Shown piece by piece: positions 55,944-64,000 of a DNA stretch of 64,000 nt. The notes beneath the pieces are model-generated. The model did no database searches and was not told the origin of the DNA. It was given only the letters and a program-made list of their open reading frames with translations. Position 1 is the stretch's first letter. Every line of letters begins with the position of its first letter. The position numbers and the translations under genes were made by a program. This DNA comes from Thalassospira sp. ER-Se-21-Dark (GTDB lineage Bacteria > Pseudomonadota > Alphaproteobacteria > Rhodospirillales > Thalassospiraceae). The DNA is taken from positions 1,302,001 to 1,366,000 of the forward strand of contig NZ_VDEZ01000001.1 of assembly GCF_017922435.1 (NCBI RefSeq). The letters run 5' to 3'.

Positions 55944-56717
55944 CTAGCCTTCAATCAGTTCCGGGTTGGATGAGTTGTCCTTGAGCGCCACACCTGACAG
56001 TCCCATCTTGCGCGATTCGACCATCAGATAAGCGATCTTTTTCGCGGCCTTTTCCGGGGTCAGGCCAGCCGGACGGATGTTGGAAACACAGTTGCGATCG
56101 GCGTTCGACCGCCCGCGCCGTGGCCCCCAGGTCAGATAGCAGCCAAGTGAATCCGCACTCGAAAGCCCCGGGCGTTCACCGATCAGCATCACGGTCAGCT
56201 TGGCGCCCAATGCAGCACCAATTTCATCGCCCAGTCCGACACGTGACTGGGTGGCCAGTGTGATCGGCGCGACTGACCAGCTTTCCCCCAAGTGATCAAG
56301 GATCAGCTTTAAGGTATTGGCCGCATGGTCATGGGTGGCGCGGGCTGAAAGACCATCCGCCAGAATGAACGCAACGTCATAGTCCCCGGCATACTTGCCG
56401 AGCGCAGCAACAGAGTCTTCGTCCAGCAATCGGCCAAGATCGGGTCGTTGCAGATAGGTCGGGCGATCCGGTGCGGCCGAATGGACATCAAGGATCGTGT
56501 GATCAAGTCCATCAAGCTGATCGCGCACGCCGCCGGGTTCAAAGGCCATATGCACCGAATCCCGGGCGCGGGCATGCGCCATCTGGAATTCAAGCAACCT
56601 TTCGGTTGGTAACCCGTCGCCCACCCGTCCAAGCCCGATACGGGCATCGGTATGGGCACGAAGTGTGTTCCAGGGATCAAGGCCGCTCGGTATTTTCTTG
56701 TTGGTCAGGTTGCTCAT
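55944..56717 (-). CDS. eutC: Ethanolamine ammonia-lyase small subunit
   Basis: 257 residues. With EutB it forms the adenosylcobalamin-dependent enzyme converting ethanolamine to acetaldehyde and ammonia. RIGLGRVGDGLPTERLLEFQMAHARARDSVHM, LADGLSARATHDHA and CVSNIRPAGL are diagnostic. The ATG follows the eutB stop directly (TAA-ATG), so the two are coupled. No other eut gene is in the window. Confidence 0.95.
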   Translation of the reverse strand: MSNLTNKKIPSGLDPWNTLRAHTDARIGLGRVGDGLPTERLLEFQMAHARARDSVHMAFEPGGVRDQLDGLDHTILDVHSAAPDRPTYLQRPDLGRLLDEDSVAALGKYAGDYDVAFILADGLSARATHDHAANTLKLILDHLGESWSVAPITLATQSRVGLGDEIGAALGAKLTVMLIGERPGLSSADSLGCYLTWGPRRGRSNADRNCVSNIRPAGLTPEKAAKKIAYLMVESRKMGLSGVALKDNSSNPELIEG

Positions 56718-58109
56718 TTAAGCGGCCCCCGACCATGCCAGAAGGTTTTGCGCTGCCTGCCCGTCAAGTTGCGGACGGGTTCGGCCATGCTGATCAAGGA
56801 TTTCCATCTTGCGCAGCCAGGCGGCAAATTCCGGGGCCGGTTGCAGACCCAGTACAGAGCGGAGATACATCGCATCATGGAAGCTTGTGCTTTGGTAATT
56901 GAGCATAATGTCATCCGCACCGGGCACCCCGATGACGAAGTTACACCCAGCAACGCCGAGCAGGGTCAGCAGGTTGTCCATGTCATCCTGATCGGCCTCG
57001 GCATGGTTGGTATAGCAAACATCACAGCCCATCGGCACGCCAAGCAACTTGCCACAAAAATGGTCCTCAAGCCCGGCGCGGGTGATTTGCTTGCCATCAA
57101 ACAGATATTCCGGACCGATGAAGCCGACCACCGTATTGACCAGAAGCGGTGAATATTTGCGCGCGACCGCATAGGCGCGGGCCTCGACAGTTTGCTGATC
57201 AATGCCTTCGTGGGCATCGGCCGAAAGCGCAGCACCCTGCCCGGTTTCAAAATACATGACATTGTTGCCGACCGTGCCGCGCTTAAGCCCCTTGGCGGCG
57301 TCTTCGGCCTCGGCCAGCATGGCCTGGGTGATGCCAAAGCTTTCATTGGCCTTTTGCGTGCCGGCAATCGACTGGAACACCAGATCAACCGGGGCATTGC
57401 GCGCCATAACATCAATCGCCGTCGTGACATGGGCCAAAACGCACGACTGGGTCGGGATATCGATCCGTTCGCGGACTTCGTCGATTAGCTTGAGAAGCTC
57501 AATCATGGCTTCCGGGCTGTCAGTGGCCGGGTTGATGCCAATCACCGCATCGCCGCTACCATGCATCAGACCGTCAAGGATCGAGGCCGCAACACCCGCA
57601 GGATCATCAGTCGGATGATTGGGTTGCAGGCGCACCGAAAGATGGCCGGGCAGGCCGATCGTATTGCGAAAGGCGGTGACGACATGGCATTTCTTGGCAA
57701 CCGTGATCAGGTCTTGATTGCGCATCAGTTTTGACACCGCCGCGACCATTTCCGGTGTCAGGCCGGGGGCCAGATGTTTAAGTGCTTCGGGGGTCGCATC
57801 GTCGGTCAGAAGCCAGTTACGAAAATCACCGACGGTCATCGAGGATACCGGTGCAAAAGCATCTGCATCATGATCATCAATGATCATGCGCGTGACGTCG
57901 TCATCCTCGTAAGGGACCAGTGCCTCGCTCAGAAACTGTTTGAGTGGCACATCGGCCAGCGCAAAGCGCGCCGCGACCCGTTCTTCATCCGAGCTTGCCG
58001 CCAGCCCTGCCAGCAAATCGCCGGACCGAAGCGGGCTTGCCTTTGCCAGCAGGGTTTTCAGGTCGGGAAAGGTAAAGCGTTCAAAACTGAATGGCGCGCC
58101 GGTCTGCAA
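56718..58109 (-). CDS. eutB: Ethanolamine ammonia-lyase large subunit
   Basis: 463 residues from a TTG start at 58109, an (beta/alpha)8-barrel binding adenosylcobalamin. Opening LKTLLAKASPLRSGD and the motifs NTVVGFIGPEYLFDGKQITRAGLEDHF and CYTNHAEADQDDM are characteristic. No ATG or GTG gives the right N-terminus, but the TTG has a perfect AGGAGG six bases upstream, and the resulting length fits the family (453 in E. coli). The open frame continues to 58181. There is no carboxysome-type microcompartment operon here. Confidence 0.93.
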   Translation of the reverse strand: MQTGAPFSFERFTFPDLKTLLAKASPLRSGDLLAGLAASSDEERVAARFALADVPLKQFLSEALVPYEDDDVTRMIIDDHDADAFAPVSSMTVGDFRNWLLTDDATPEALKHLAPGLTPEMVAAVSKLMRNQDLITVAKKCHVVTAFRNTIGLPGHLSVRLQPNHPTDDPAGVAASILDGLMHGSGDAVIGINPATDSPEAMIELLKLIDEVRERIDIPTQSCVLAHVTTAIDVMARNAPVDLVFQSIAGTQKANESFGITQAMLAEAEDAAKGLKRGTVGNNVMYFETGQGAALSADAHEGIDQQTVEARAYAVARKYSPLLVNTVVGFIGPEYLFDGKQITRAGLEDHFCGKLLGVPMGCDVCYTNHAEADQDDMDNLLTLLGVAGCNFVIGVPGADDIMLNYQSTSFHDAMYLRSVLGLQPAPEFAAWLRKMEILDQHGRTRPQLDGQAAQNLLAWSGAA

Positions 58110-58115
58110 GTTCTG

Positions 58116-58121
58116 CCTCCT
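58116..58121 (-). promoter_or_regulatory. Perfect Shine-Dalgarno deciding the TTG start of eutB
   Basis: AGGAGG on the minus strand, six bases from TTG-CAG-ACC. It is the only strong site near the start of the conserved region. Confidence 0.75.
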
Positions 58122-58277
58122 GAAGCATGAAAGACATCGCCAGGAATTTTTGCCCCTGTCCGCAAAGGAAAACAGCGCCAAACATGACGCTGTTGCGATG
58201 CATGATCATCATTTGTCCATGGAACCAGAAAATGCCTCAAATGCAAAGTTTTTAATCACAAGGAAAGGCGCGCCTTT

Positions 58278-59102
58278 CTATTGTGCAGCCTGTGCGACCT
58301 CCGTCAGGGTCTTGCGGGCCGTGGCCGTATTGTGCCGACTGTTGGTTTCATCGCTCGGGCCGCGCAGGACGATATGCGGATGGCCAAGCGAATTGAGTTC
58401 GACATGGCCATCAACCTGATAGACATCGCGCAGAAGGTCACTGTCGATGACATCAGAACACGGACCGAACGCGACCATCTTGCCATTGCGAATGGCCATG
58501 GCCTGATCGCAATATTGCAGGGCGTGGTTCAGGTCGTGAATGGCGATCAGGACGATGATGTTCTGGCCCTTGGCGACATCACGCATAAAGGACAGGACTT
58601 CCATCTGGCGATGCAGATCAAGTGCTGATGTCGGTTCATCCATCAAAAGGATTTTCGGATCACGCACCAGGGTCTGGGCAATCGCGACCAGTTGGCGTTG
58701 CCCGCCGCTAAGCTCGCCCAAGTTACGCGCGGCGAGATCGCCAATACGAAGGGCGGCCAGAATATCGTCAATACGTGCCAGTTCATCTGCCCGCACGCGC
58801 AGGCTTGATCCCTGCTTGGCGGCCAGAATGATCGATTCATAGACCGATAGCACCGCGGTTGAGCCAGTATCCTGAGGCATATAACAAATCGTATTGCGTT
58901 CCTTGCGGTGTGATCCAAGGTCAACAATACCATCGCCCTTTGCAAGGCCGGCCACGCGGCGAAACAGGCTGGATTTGCCGGCTGCATTCGGGCCGATGAC
59001 GGCTGTTACGGTGCCTGGCTGGATCGTCGGAGTGGTAACATCAGATACCACCTGCACCTTGCCATAACGGGTTCCGATATTTTCGAGACGCAGCGTTACC
59101 AT
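58278..59102 (-). CDS. Fec-type ABC transporter ATP-binding protein
   Basis: 274 residues. Walker A GPNAAGKSS (with Ala replacing the usual Gly in GPNGxGKS), signature LSGGQRQLVAI, Walker B ILLMDEPTSALD, and the H-loop AIHDLNHAL. Family: iron-siderophore/haem/cobalamin importers (FecE/FhuC). The ATG at 59102 has GGAGG five bases upstream and overlaps the permease gene by seven bases. A Q/A-rich tail extends about 35 residues past the domain. Confidence 0.93.
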   Translation of the reverse strand: MVTLRLENIGTRYGKVQVVSDVTTPTIQPGTVTAVIGPNAAGKSSLFRRVAGLAKGDGIVDLGSHRKERNTICYMPQDTGSTAVLSVYESIILAAKQGSSLRVRADELARIDDILAALRIGDLAARNLGELSGGQRQLVAIAQTLVRDPKILLMDEPTSALDLHRQMEVLSFMRDVAKGQNIIVLIAIHDLNHALQYCDQAMAIRNGKMVAFGPCSDVIDSDLLRDVYQVDGHVELNSLGHPHIVLRGPSDETNSRHNTATARKTLTEVAQAAQ

Positions 59103-60157
59103 GATTTCCTCCGACTTGCGAAAATCAGCGAGAAGAAGAAGGGTACACCGACAAGGGCGGTAATCACCCCGATGGGCAGGATGGCGCCTGGGATCAGCAG
59201 CTTTGACAACACGGACGTCGCCGACAGGATCAGGGCGCCACACAGGATCGATGCCGGCAGGAAGAAGCGTTGATCTTCACCCACCAGCATGCGGGCAATA
59301 TGTGGCCCGACAAGTCCGATGAAGCCGATGGTGCCGACAAAGGAAACCGGAATGGCGGCCAGAAGGCTGACAATCAGCATGGTGCGCAGACGAAGCCCCT
59401 GCACATTCACCCCAAAGCTTTCCGCCTTGGCATCGCCCAGACGAAGGGCGGTCAATGCCCATGCCTGACGGGCAAAAAGCGGAATGGCGATAACGACCGC
59501 GATGGCGGTGACCGCCACCTTGGTCCAGGTCGCCTTGACCAGTGACCCCATGGTCCAGAAGACAACGGCCGCAAGGGCCTGTTCACTTGCCAGATACTGC
59601 AAAAGGGCCAGAAGCGCATTGAAGGTAAAGACCAGTGCAATGCCAAGCAACACGATGGTTTCAACCGTCACGCCACGCATGCGGCTGAAGAAATGAATGA
59701 TCAGGGCCGTGCCCATCGCCATGATGAAGGCATTGAGCGGAATGATGAATTCGACAAAGGCCGGCAGAAGGGCGACCCCTAGTACAAGCGCCAGCGCCGC
59801 GCCAAACCCGGCGGCGGCCGAAATGCCCAGCGTAAACGGGCTTGCCAGCGGGTTGGCAAGGATGGTCTGCATCTGTGCGCCAGCAGTCGACAGCGCCGCG
59901 CCCACGGTCAATGCCATGAGGGCGACCGGCATGCGGATATCCCAGATCACCACGCGCAACTGATCAGTCGCCGACGAAGGATCAAGCAGGGTGGCGATCA
60001 CATCTGATAACGGATAGTTCGCCGGACCCGTTGCCAGATCGATGGCAAATGAAAGAAACAATGCCCCCGCCATTGCAAGCAGGAGCATGAAACGACGCAG
60101 GGAGCGTGCCTTGTAATGCACGCTCCCGGCTTCGATACTGAGTTGGTTGGTCGTCAT
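59096..60157 (-). CDS. Fec-type ABC transporter permease (FecCD family)
   Basis: 353 residues with about nine or ten membrane helices. GAALSTAGAQMQTILANPLASPFTLGISAAAGFGAAL and FIGLVGPHIARMLVGEDQRFFLPAS are FecCD signatures. A single permease gene is present, so it would work as a homodimer. The ATG at 60157 overlaps the last base of the binding-protein stop (TAATG). Confidence 0.94.
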   Translation of the reverse strand: MTTNQLSIEAGSVHYKARSLRRFMLLLAMAGALFLSFAIDLATGPANYPLSDVIATLLDPSSATDQLRVVIWDIRMPVALMALTVGAALSTAGAQMQTILANPLASPFTLGISAAAGFGAALALVLGVALLPAFVEFIIPLNAFIMAMGTALIIHFFSRMRGVTVETIVLLGIALVFTFNALLALLQYLASEQALAAVVFWTMGSLVKATWTKVAVTAIAVVIAIPLFARQAWALTALRLGDAKAESFGVNVQGLRLRTMLIVSLLAAIPVSFVGTIGFIGLVGPHIARMLVGEDQRFFLPASILCGALILSATSVLSKLLIPGAILPIGVITALVGVPFFFSLIFASRRKSW

Positions 60158-61287
60158 TAGTTTGTGGCTGTATCGCTGATCGAGATGAAGTAGCCCGGCT
60201 GGTAGTCCAGCGGCAGGAAGCGTTCGTGCAGTTCCTTGAAGGTTGCTTCCGGATCGATATCGGCAAACAGGTCCGGGTGGAACCATTTCGCCATCCGTTC
60301 GATCACCACGAACTGGTACGGGCTGTTATAGAACTGATGCCAGACAGCATGAATTTCGCCGTTCTCGACCGCCTTGATGCCGGTGAAGGCCGGGCGTTCC
60401 ATCAAGCCAACCAGTTTGCGGCGTGCTTCAACCATATCGGCATCCGGTCCAAGACCGACCCATGCACCACCCGGGGAATAGGCTTCCCAGCTGGCACCGG
60501 TGCCAACGAACTGATCGGGGTTGGAGGCCACAACCTGTTCCGGGTTGATCGTGCCAAAGGTGCCCGGAATGATGGATGCTGCGATGTTCACGCCGCCAGC
60601 CATTTCGACCATCGTGCCGAAGTTCTCGTTGCCAAACGACATGCAGCATTCATCGGAGTAACCCGCAGCACGTTCAATGAAGACCTTCGGTTTTTCCGGA
60701 TTTGCCTTGGCAATGCGATCGGTCACGTTCTTGATGCTGTCCGCACGGAACTTGATGAATTCGGCCGCACGATCTTCCTTGCCGGTCAGTTGGCCAAGGA
60801 TCTTCATGCTGGTGTCGGTGTTTTTCATCGGCGCTTCGCGGAAGTCGATATAGACCAGCGGAATGCCAACAGCAGCGAGTTTTTCGTCAAAACCGCCGTC
60901 TTCGGTCGCAGCCTTGGCTTCAAGGTTCATGATCACGACGTCCGGATTGACCGAAATGGCCTGTTCGATGTCGAACGTGCCGTCTTTAATGCCGCCAAAG
61001 GTCGGAATGTCATCAATGCGCGGGTATTTCGCAGCATAGATGTCGTAGGTCTGCGGATCAGCCTTTTTCAGGTCATCGCGCCAGCCGACAACGCGCTGGA
61101 ACGGGTCTTCACTATCGAGCGTCGCCAGACCATAGATCAGGCGGCCTTCGCCCAGAATGACCTTCTGAACTGGTACTTCGACTGTAACTTCACGTCCTGT
61201 AACGTCGGTCACCGTGACCGATTCTGCTGCCTGTGCGGTGCCTGTGACCAGCATGGTCAGACCAGCAAATACACCCAAAAATTTCAT
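60157..61287 (-). CDS. Fec-type periplasmic binding protein (iron-complex)
   Basis: 376 residues. A signal peptide ends GTAQA|AES near residue 20. A domain for iron-complex binding follows, with VTDVTGREVTVEVPVQKVI at the mature N-terminus. It has the segment SDECCMSFGNENFGTMVEMAGGVNIAA; the paired cysteines are unusual. The chelate could be a siderophore, haem or another metal complex. First gene of its operon, divergent from the methyltransferase gene and preceded by Fur-box-like dyads. Confidence 0.92.
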   Translation of the reverse strand: MKFLGVFAGLTMLVTGTAQAAESVTVTDVTGREVTVEVPVQKVILGEGRLIYGLATLDSEDPFQRVVGWRDDLKKADPQTYDIYAAKYPRIDDIPTFGGIKDGTFDIEQAISVNPDVVIMNLEAKAATEDGGFDEKLAAVGIPLVYIDFREAPMKNTDTSMKILGQLTGKEDRAAEFIKFRADSIKNVTDRIAKANPEKPKVFIERAAGYSDECCMSFGNENFGTMVEMAGGVNIAASIIPGTFGTINPEQVVASNPDQFVGTGASWEAYSPGGAWVGLGPDADMVEARRKLVGLMERPAFTGIKAVENGEIHAVWHQFYNSPYQFVVIERMAKWFHPDLFADIDPEATFKELHERFLPLDYQPGYFISISDTATN

Positions 61288-61333
61288 TCCCGTTCCCTCA
61301 GATTAGGATTGCCTGTCGAGCGATTTATCAGTT

Positions 61334-61381
61334 ATTGAGAATGAAAATCAATCTTTTTCGCAATGATAATGCAAATCATTT
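61334..61381. promoter_or_regulatory. Two Fur-box-like sites in the Fec/methyltransferase promoter
   Basis: ATTGA-N9-TCAAT (61334-61352), containing GAATGAAAATC, and AATGAT-N7-ATCATT (61362-61380), containing GATAATGcaAATCATT. The second resembles the Fur consensus GATAATGATAATCATTATC closely. Both lie in the 178-base divergent gap. Confidence 0.7.
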
Positions 61382-61465
61382 GTTTTTAGTGATTGCGCAA
61401 TTATCGCTGTGAGATTTAACTAGCCCGCAGAAATCCGGGTATTCCGCCAAGAGAGCATCAAGATC

Positions 61466-62260
61466 ATGAACCAGGCCAGCAACTTCAACCTGCGCGAAGA
61501 GATCAAGGAATATTGGTCAATGCGTGCGGCCACCTTCGACGAACAGCCCGGCCACGAGATTTTCTCAGAAACCGAACGCAGCGCGTGGCATACCTTGTTT
61601 GAACGTCATTTCGGCAAGGGTGACGGGCGCAAGGCGCTTGATCTGGCAAGTGGCACCGGGGTAATCAGCCATCTGATGCATGATCTTGGATTTAACGTGA
61701 CCGGCATGGACTGGTCGGAGGCGATGCTTGAAAAGGCGCGCGCCAAATCAAGGCAACGCGGATCAAAAATCACTTTCCTGCTGGGCGATGCGGAAAACAC
61801 GCTTGAGGCAGACAACAGTTATGACGTGATCGTCACCCGTCATCTGGTGTGGACGCTGGTTGATCCTGCAGCAGCCTTTGCCGAATGGTTCCGGGTGCTG
61901 AAACCCGGTGGAAAGCTTTTGGTGGTTGATGGTGATTTTGTCTCCCCGACCTGGGCGACGAAATTCAACAAGGCGATGGCGGGTTTCCTTGAAACCCTTG
62001 GTTTGCGAAAACCGGTCGAGGCGATTGCACAGATGCGGACCCATCAAGATATTCTGGCCCGCGTGCATTTTTCAAACGGGGCACGGGCAGATGCTGTTGA
62101 GGCAATGCTGCGCCAAACCGGGTTCGATCCGATTGCGGTGGATTTCGATCTGAAACGCATTCACAGCGCGCAGAAAAAACACATCAGCTTCGCCAAGGGC
62201 TTGGAACGCGGTGCACAGCATCGCTATGCCATCTGCGCGCAGAAACCGTTGGAAGCTTAG
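61466..62260 (+). CDS. Class I SAM-dependent methyltransferase
   Basis: 264 residues. Motif I is ALDLASGTGVISHLMHDLG, motif II/post I is VTGMDWSEAMLEKARAK, and LKPGGKLLVVDGDFV is motif III. The opening EIKEYWSMRAATFDEQPGHEIF is typical of small-molecule methyltransferases found next to metal-chelate importers. It probably shares a Fur-controlled promoter with the Fec operon, so it may modify or release a metallophore. The substrate is unknown. Confidence 0.85.
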   Translation: MNQASNFNLREEIKEYWSMRAATFDEQPGHEIFSETERSAWHTLFERHFGKGDGRKALDLASGTGVISHLMHDLGFNVTGMDWSEAMLEKARAKSRQRGSKITFLLGDAENTLEADNSYDVIVTRHLVWTLVDPAAAFAEWFRVLKPGGKLLVVDGDFVSPTWATKFNKAMAGFLETLGLRKPVEAIAQMRTHQDILARVHFSNGARADAVEAMLRQTGFDPIAVDFDLKRIHSAQKKHISFAKGLERGAQHRYAICAQKPLEA

Positions 62261-62280
62261 GCTGTTTACAAAACTTGGGT

Positions 62281-62742
62281 TTAGCGGACCGGCTCGGTCA
62301 CGACCTCGGTCTTGACCGAATTGGCCAAAAAACAAGCTTCGTGGGCGCGGTGATGCAGCTCATCCTCAAGCGCAACATCTGGTGCGGTGCCACCATAGGT
62401 GACCTTTGGCTTCAAGGTGACCTTGGTGATCATGGTCTTGCGATCCATCGTTTCCATGATGCCGCTGGCGTCATCGACATAGGCATCAATCAAAAGCCCG
62501 GCATCGGATGCGAAATGCAGGAAAAACAGCATGTGGCAGCTTGAAAGCGCTGCGACAAATGCTTCTTCAGGGTCGACATTTTCTGCCAAGGAATACGGCA
62601 GGGGCACCACATGCGGGGATGAAGATGCCGGAACTTCGACCCCGCCATCAAAGCGCCAGACATGACCACGCGAATAGCGGCGATCGGTGAAAACCTCGCT
62701 TTCCTTGCGCTTCCAGGTGACTTCTGCGCCAAAACTGCTCAT
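62281..62742 (-). CDS. OsmC/Ohr-family peroxiredoxin-like protein
   Basis: 153 residues. Two redox cysteines lie in FVAALSSCHMLFFLHFA and AHEACFLANSVKTEV, as in OsmC/Ohr organic hydroperoxide reductases. The branch lacks a clear assignment to OsmC or Ohr. AAGGAG lies seven bases upstream of the ATG. It is 18 bases downstream of the GntR regulator, so the pair may be one operon. Confidence 0.9.
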   Translation of the reverse strand: MSSFGAEVTWKRKESEVFTDRRYSRGHVWRFDGGVEVPASSSPHVVPLPYSLAENVDPEEAFVAALSSCHMLFFLHFASDAGLLIDAYVDDASGIMETMDRKTMITKVTLKPKVTYGGTAPDVALEDELHHRAHEACFLANSVKTEVVTEPVR

Positions 62743-62760
62743 GGTGGGGCTCCTTGGTCT

Positions 62761-63381
62761 TCAGGACTTATCAATCGGGATCAGGGTTCCGGCCGTGACG
62801 CCGATATGGGTGGTCAAAACCTTACGCGCAGTCGCAATGTCCCCGGCCTCAAGGGCGGCGAGGATTTGCTGATGTTCTTCATAGAACGCGCTTCGCGGTC
62901 GTGACCCCTTGGGTTGCAAGGCGTAGGTACGTTTGGCCTCTCCGCGAAATCCATCGATCATCGACAGCAACCTTTGATTGCCGCATGCGCCATACAGGGT
63001 CGCGTGGAATTCCTGATCAAGCGCTGCCAGCATGTCGGGATCTTCTTCTTCAAACAGATCTTCGTTCAGGCGACGCGCCTTACGCAGTGCTGATGGGCTC
63101 AGGTTAGGTGCAGACAGCTCAAGTGCGCTGACCTCAAGCGAAATGCGAATCTGACAAAGCTCCTGCACGTCTTTGCTGCGCAGTCCAGTGACGGCAAGAC
63201 TTCTATCCGGGCGTTTTTCGAGCAAACCGGATTCGTGAAGCCGTTCAAGGGCGTGGCGAATCGGCTGGCGACTTACACCAAAGCGCGCGGCGAGATTTTC
63301 CTGCTTAAGCACCGTGCCGGGGGGCAAGCTGCCAGCTTCGATCTCTTCGCGAAGTGCTGTTGTGATCAAGTTTGTATCCAT
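62761..63381 (-). CDS. GntR-family regulator, FCD (FadR-like) branch
   Basis: 206 residues. The winged helix-turn-helix is ALREEIEAGSLPPGTVLKQENLAARFGVSRQPIRHALERLHESGLLEKRPDRSLAV (about 8-66); the all-helical FCD effector domain (about 80-200) has conserved Asp/His residues (ALDQEFHATLYGACGN, HTIHIGV-type ending LTTHIGV). The ATG at 63381 has no Shine-Dalgarno and sits six bases after a -10 hexamer, predicting a leaderless mRNA. A palindrome overlaps the start codon. Confidence 0.92.
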   Translation of the reverse strand: MDTNLITTALREEIEAGSLPPGTVLKQENLAARFGVSRQPIRHALERLHESGLLEKRPDRSLAVTGLRSKDVQELCQIRISLEVSALELSAPNLSPSALRKARRLNEDLFEEEDPDMLAALDQEFHATLYGACGNQRLLSMIDGFRGEAKRTYALQPKGSRPRSAFYEEHQQILAALEAGDIATARKVLTTHIGVTAGTLIPIDKS

Positions 63382-63416
63382 GGATCCAAACTATGATGCG
63401 TCAGATTTTTCGTCAA
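63371..63416 (-). promoter_or_regulatory. GntR promoter and operator over the start codon
   Basis: On the minus strand TTGACG (63411-63416), a 17-base spacer and TAGTTT (63388-63393) are followed after six bases by the ATG, so the start codon is the likely +1. The 20-base near-palindrome TTTGNATCCATGGATNCAAA (63371-63390) covers the start codon and the -10, as an autoregulatory operator would. Confidence 0.6.
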
Positions 63417-63434
63417 GAAAAACAGACGGCAGTA

Positions 63435-64000
63435 TCACTCTGCGGGTATGGCTTCTGTATGAGCGTCCTGCAGGTCGCAGTGGCTTTGCACAAAGGCGAT
63501 AATCCGGTCATGTGCGCCGTCGATGTCTTCGTTAACGATGCCGTGACGATCGGATTTCAGCATCTGGACGTTAATGTCGCTGGCGTTGGTTGCCAGACGC
63601 CGGATCATGGTCGCACTGGCCGGATCGACGACCTTGTCGCCATCACCTTGCAGGATCAGTGTCGGGCAATCGAGATCCGGCAGGCGCCGCTGCATCTCGG
63701 CCACGGTCTGGCGCAATTGATGCAGTCCGCCGATCGGAATGTTGCGATAATTGATCTCGGGATGCTCGGACTCGTTGGGCCGGAAACTGAGCAGTTCCTG
63801 CGCGGATGGCATCCATCCCATCAGTTTGTTGGCACCATAAAGCAGTGGCACAAACATCAGATTTCGATTGCGGAATTTAAGCGGCGTTCCGGCAAGGACA
63901 AGTGCCCGCAGTTTTTCAGGGTGATCAGCGGCATGAATGACTGATAGCGCCCCGCCGGTTGAAAATCCGACAATGATCACCTGATCGCAAAACGGGGCCA
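63435..64000 (-). CDS. Alpha/beta-hydrolase fold protein (partial, runs off the window)
   Basis: At least 188 residues of the C-terminal part; the frame remains open to the window end, so the N-terminus is outside. The nucleophile elbow is GFSTGG, the acid region is ILQGDGDKVVDP, and the catalytic histidine is in KSDRHGIVNED, as in monoacylglycerol-lipase-like or carboxylesterase-like hydrolases. It is upstream of, and on the same strand as, the GntR gene 53 bases away. Confidence 0.85.
   Translation of the reverse strand, partial: APFCDQVIIVGFSTGGALSVIHAADHPEKLRALVLAGTPLKFRNRNLMFVPLLYGANKLMGWMPSAQELLSFRPNESEHPEINYRNIPIGGLHQLRQTVAEMQRRLPDLDCPTLILQGDGDKVVDPASATMIRRLATNASDINVQMLKSDRHGIVNEDIDGAHDRIIAFVQSHCDLQDAHTEAIPAE

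Noticed and set aside
58110-58277. Cobalamin riboswitch before eutB
   Set aside because: The gap is only 168 bases, and I could not find a B12-box-like core.
60226-61338. 370-codon plus-strand frame opposite the Fec binding protein
   Set aside because: Antisense shadow; would also cross the divergent promoter.
1-64000. CRISPR array, insertion sequence, prophage or integron
   Set aside because: No regularly spaced repeats, transposase, integrase or phage genes were seen on either strand.

Overview
The window looks like a stretch of chromosome from a marine alphaproteobacterium of the Rhodospirillales, most likely Thalassospira or a close relative. This is inferred from gene content and order, not from a database search. 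Supporting signs are the rimP-nusA-ylxR-infB-rbfA-truB-rpsO-pnp block, the miaB-phoH-ybeY-corC-lnt block, a histidine operon with a GNAT and a DUF2628 gene inside it, an Irr regulator, olsB-olsA for ornithine lipids, and an HslV with a short propeptide. By eye the base composition is a little above 50 percent GC and even throughout. I saw no insertion sequence, integrase, phage gene, CRISPR array, rRNA or tRNA, so this is mostly core genome with a few accessory cassettes.

Layout. 1-2.1 kb: a VOC protein divergent from a LysR regulator, then a DUF6314 gene. 2.1-6.7 kb: minus-strand operon hisB, DUF2628, hisH, GNAT, hisA, hisF, hisE, HIT, ending at a strong terminator. 6.9-8.6 kb: adenine deaminase. 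8.8-10.9 kb: hslV-hslU. 10.9-14.8 kb: a PhoR-like kinase, a nitroreductase and an exported polysaccharide deacetylase. 14.9-19.9 kb: coaBC, dut, an Rrf2 regulator, cysK, a MoeB-type adenylyltransferase overlapping a DsrE-like gene. 19.9-22.2 kb: LysE exporter divergent from LysR, then MgtC/SapB. 22.3-29.2 kb: sugar cassette (LacI regulator, GH1 beta-glucosidase, divergent four-gene ABC importer) with two operators in the divergent promoter. 29.2-34.1 kb: D-Ala-D-Ala dipeptidase, tsaB-rimI, tusA, fur, olsB-olsA. 34.2-42.8 kb: miaB-phoH-ybeY-corC-lnt, an XRE regulator, metK, trmB. 43.2-52.8 kb: the transcription/translation operon rimP to pnp. 52.8-55.9 kb: a nitronate-monooxygenase-like oxidoreductase, irr, rubrerythrin, YciI-like. 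55.9-58.1 kb: eutBC. 58.3-62.3 kb: Fec-type ABC importer divergent from a methyltransferase with Fur-box-like sites between them. 62.3-64 kb: OsmC, GntR/FCD regulator, and an alpha/beta hydrolase that runs off the end.

No clearly new protein system stands out. The most interesting material is regulatory RNA and DNA: (1) the metK leader folds on paper into a compact three-way junction whose closing helix is mutually exclusive with a helix over the Shine-Dalgarno, as in a riboswitch, and I do not match it to a SAM riboswitch class I know; (2) a good promoter upstream of rimP is followed at once by an intrinsic terminator with a competing anti-terminator helix, so the operon that encodes NusA may be controlled by attenuation; (3) the pnp leader is highly structured; (4) there is a perfect FNR box before irr, an 11-bp periodic Pho-box-like repeat before olsBA, and a GntR gene whose promoter geometry predicts a leaderless mRNA with an operator over its own start codon. 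All foldings were done by hand.
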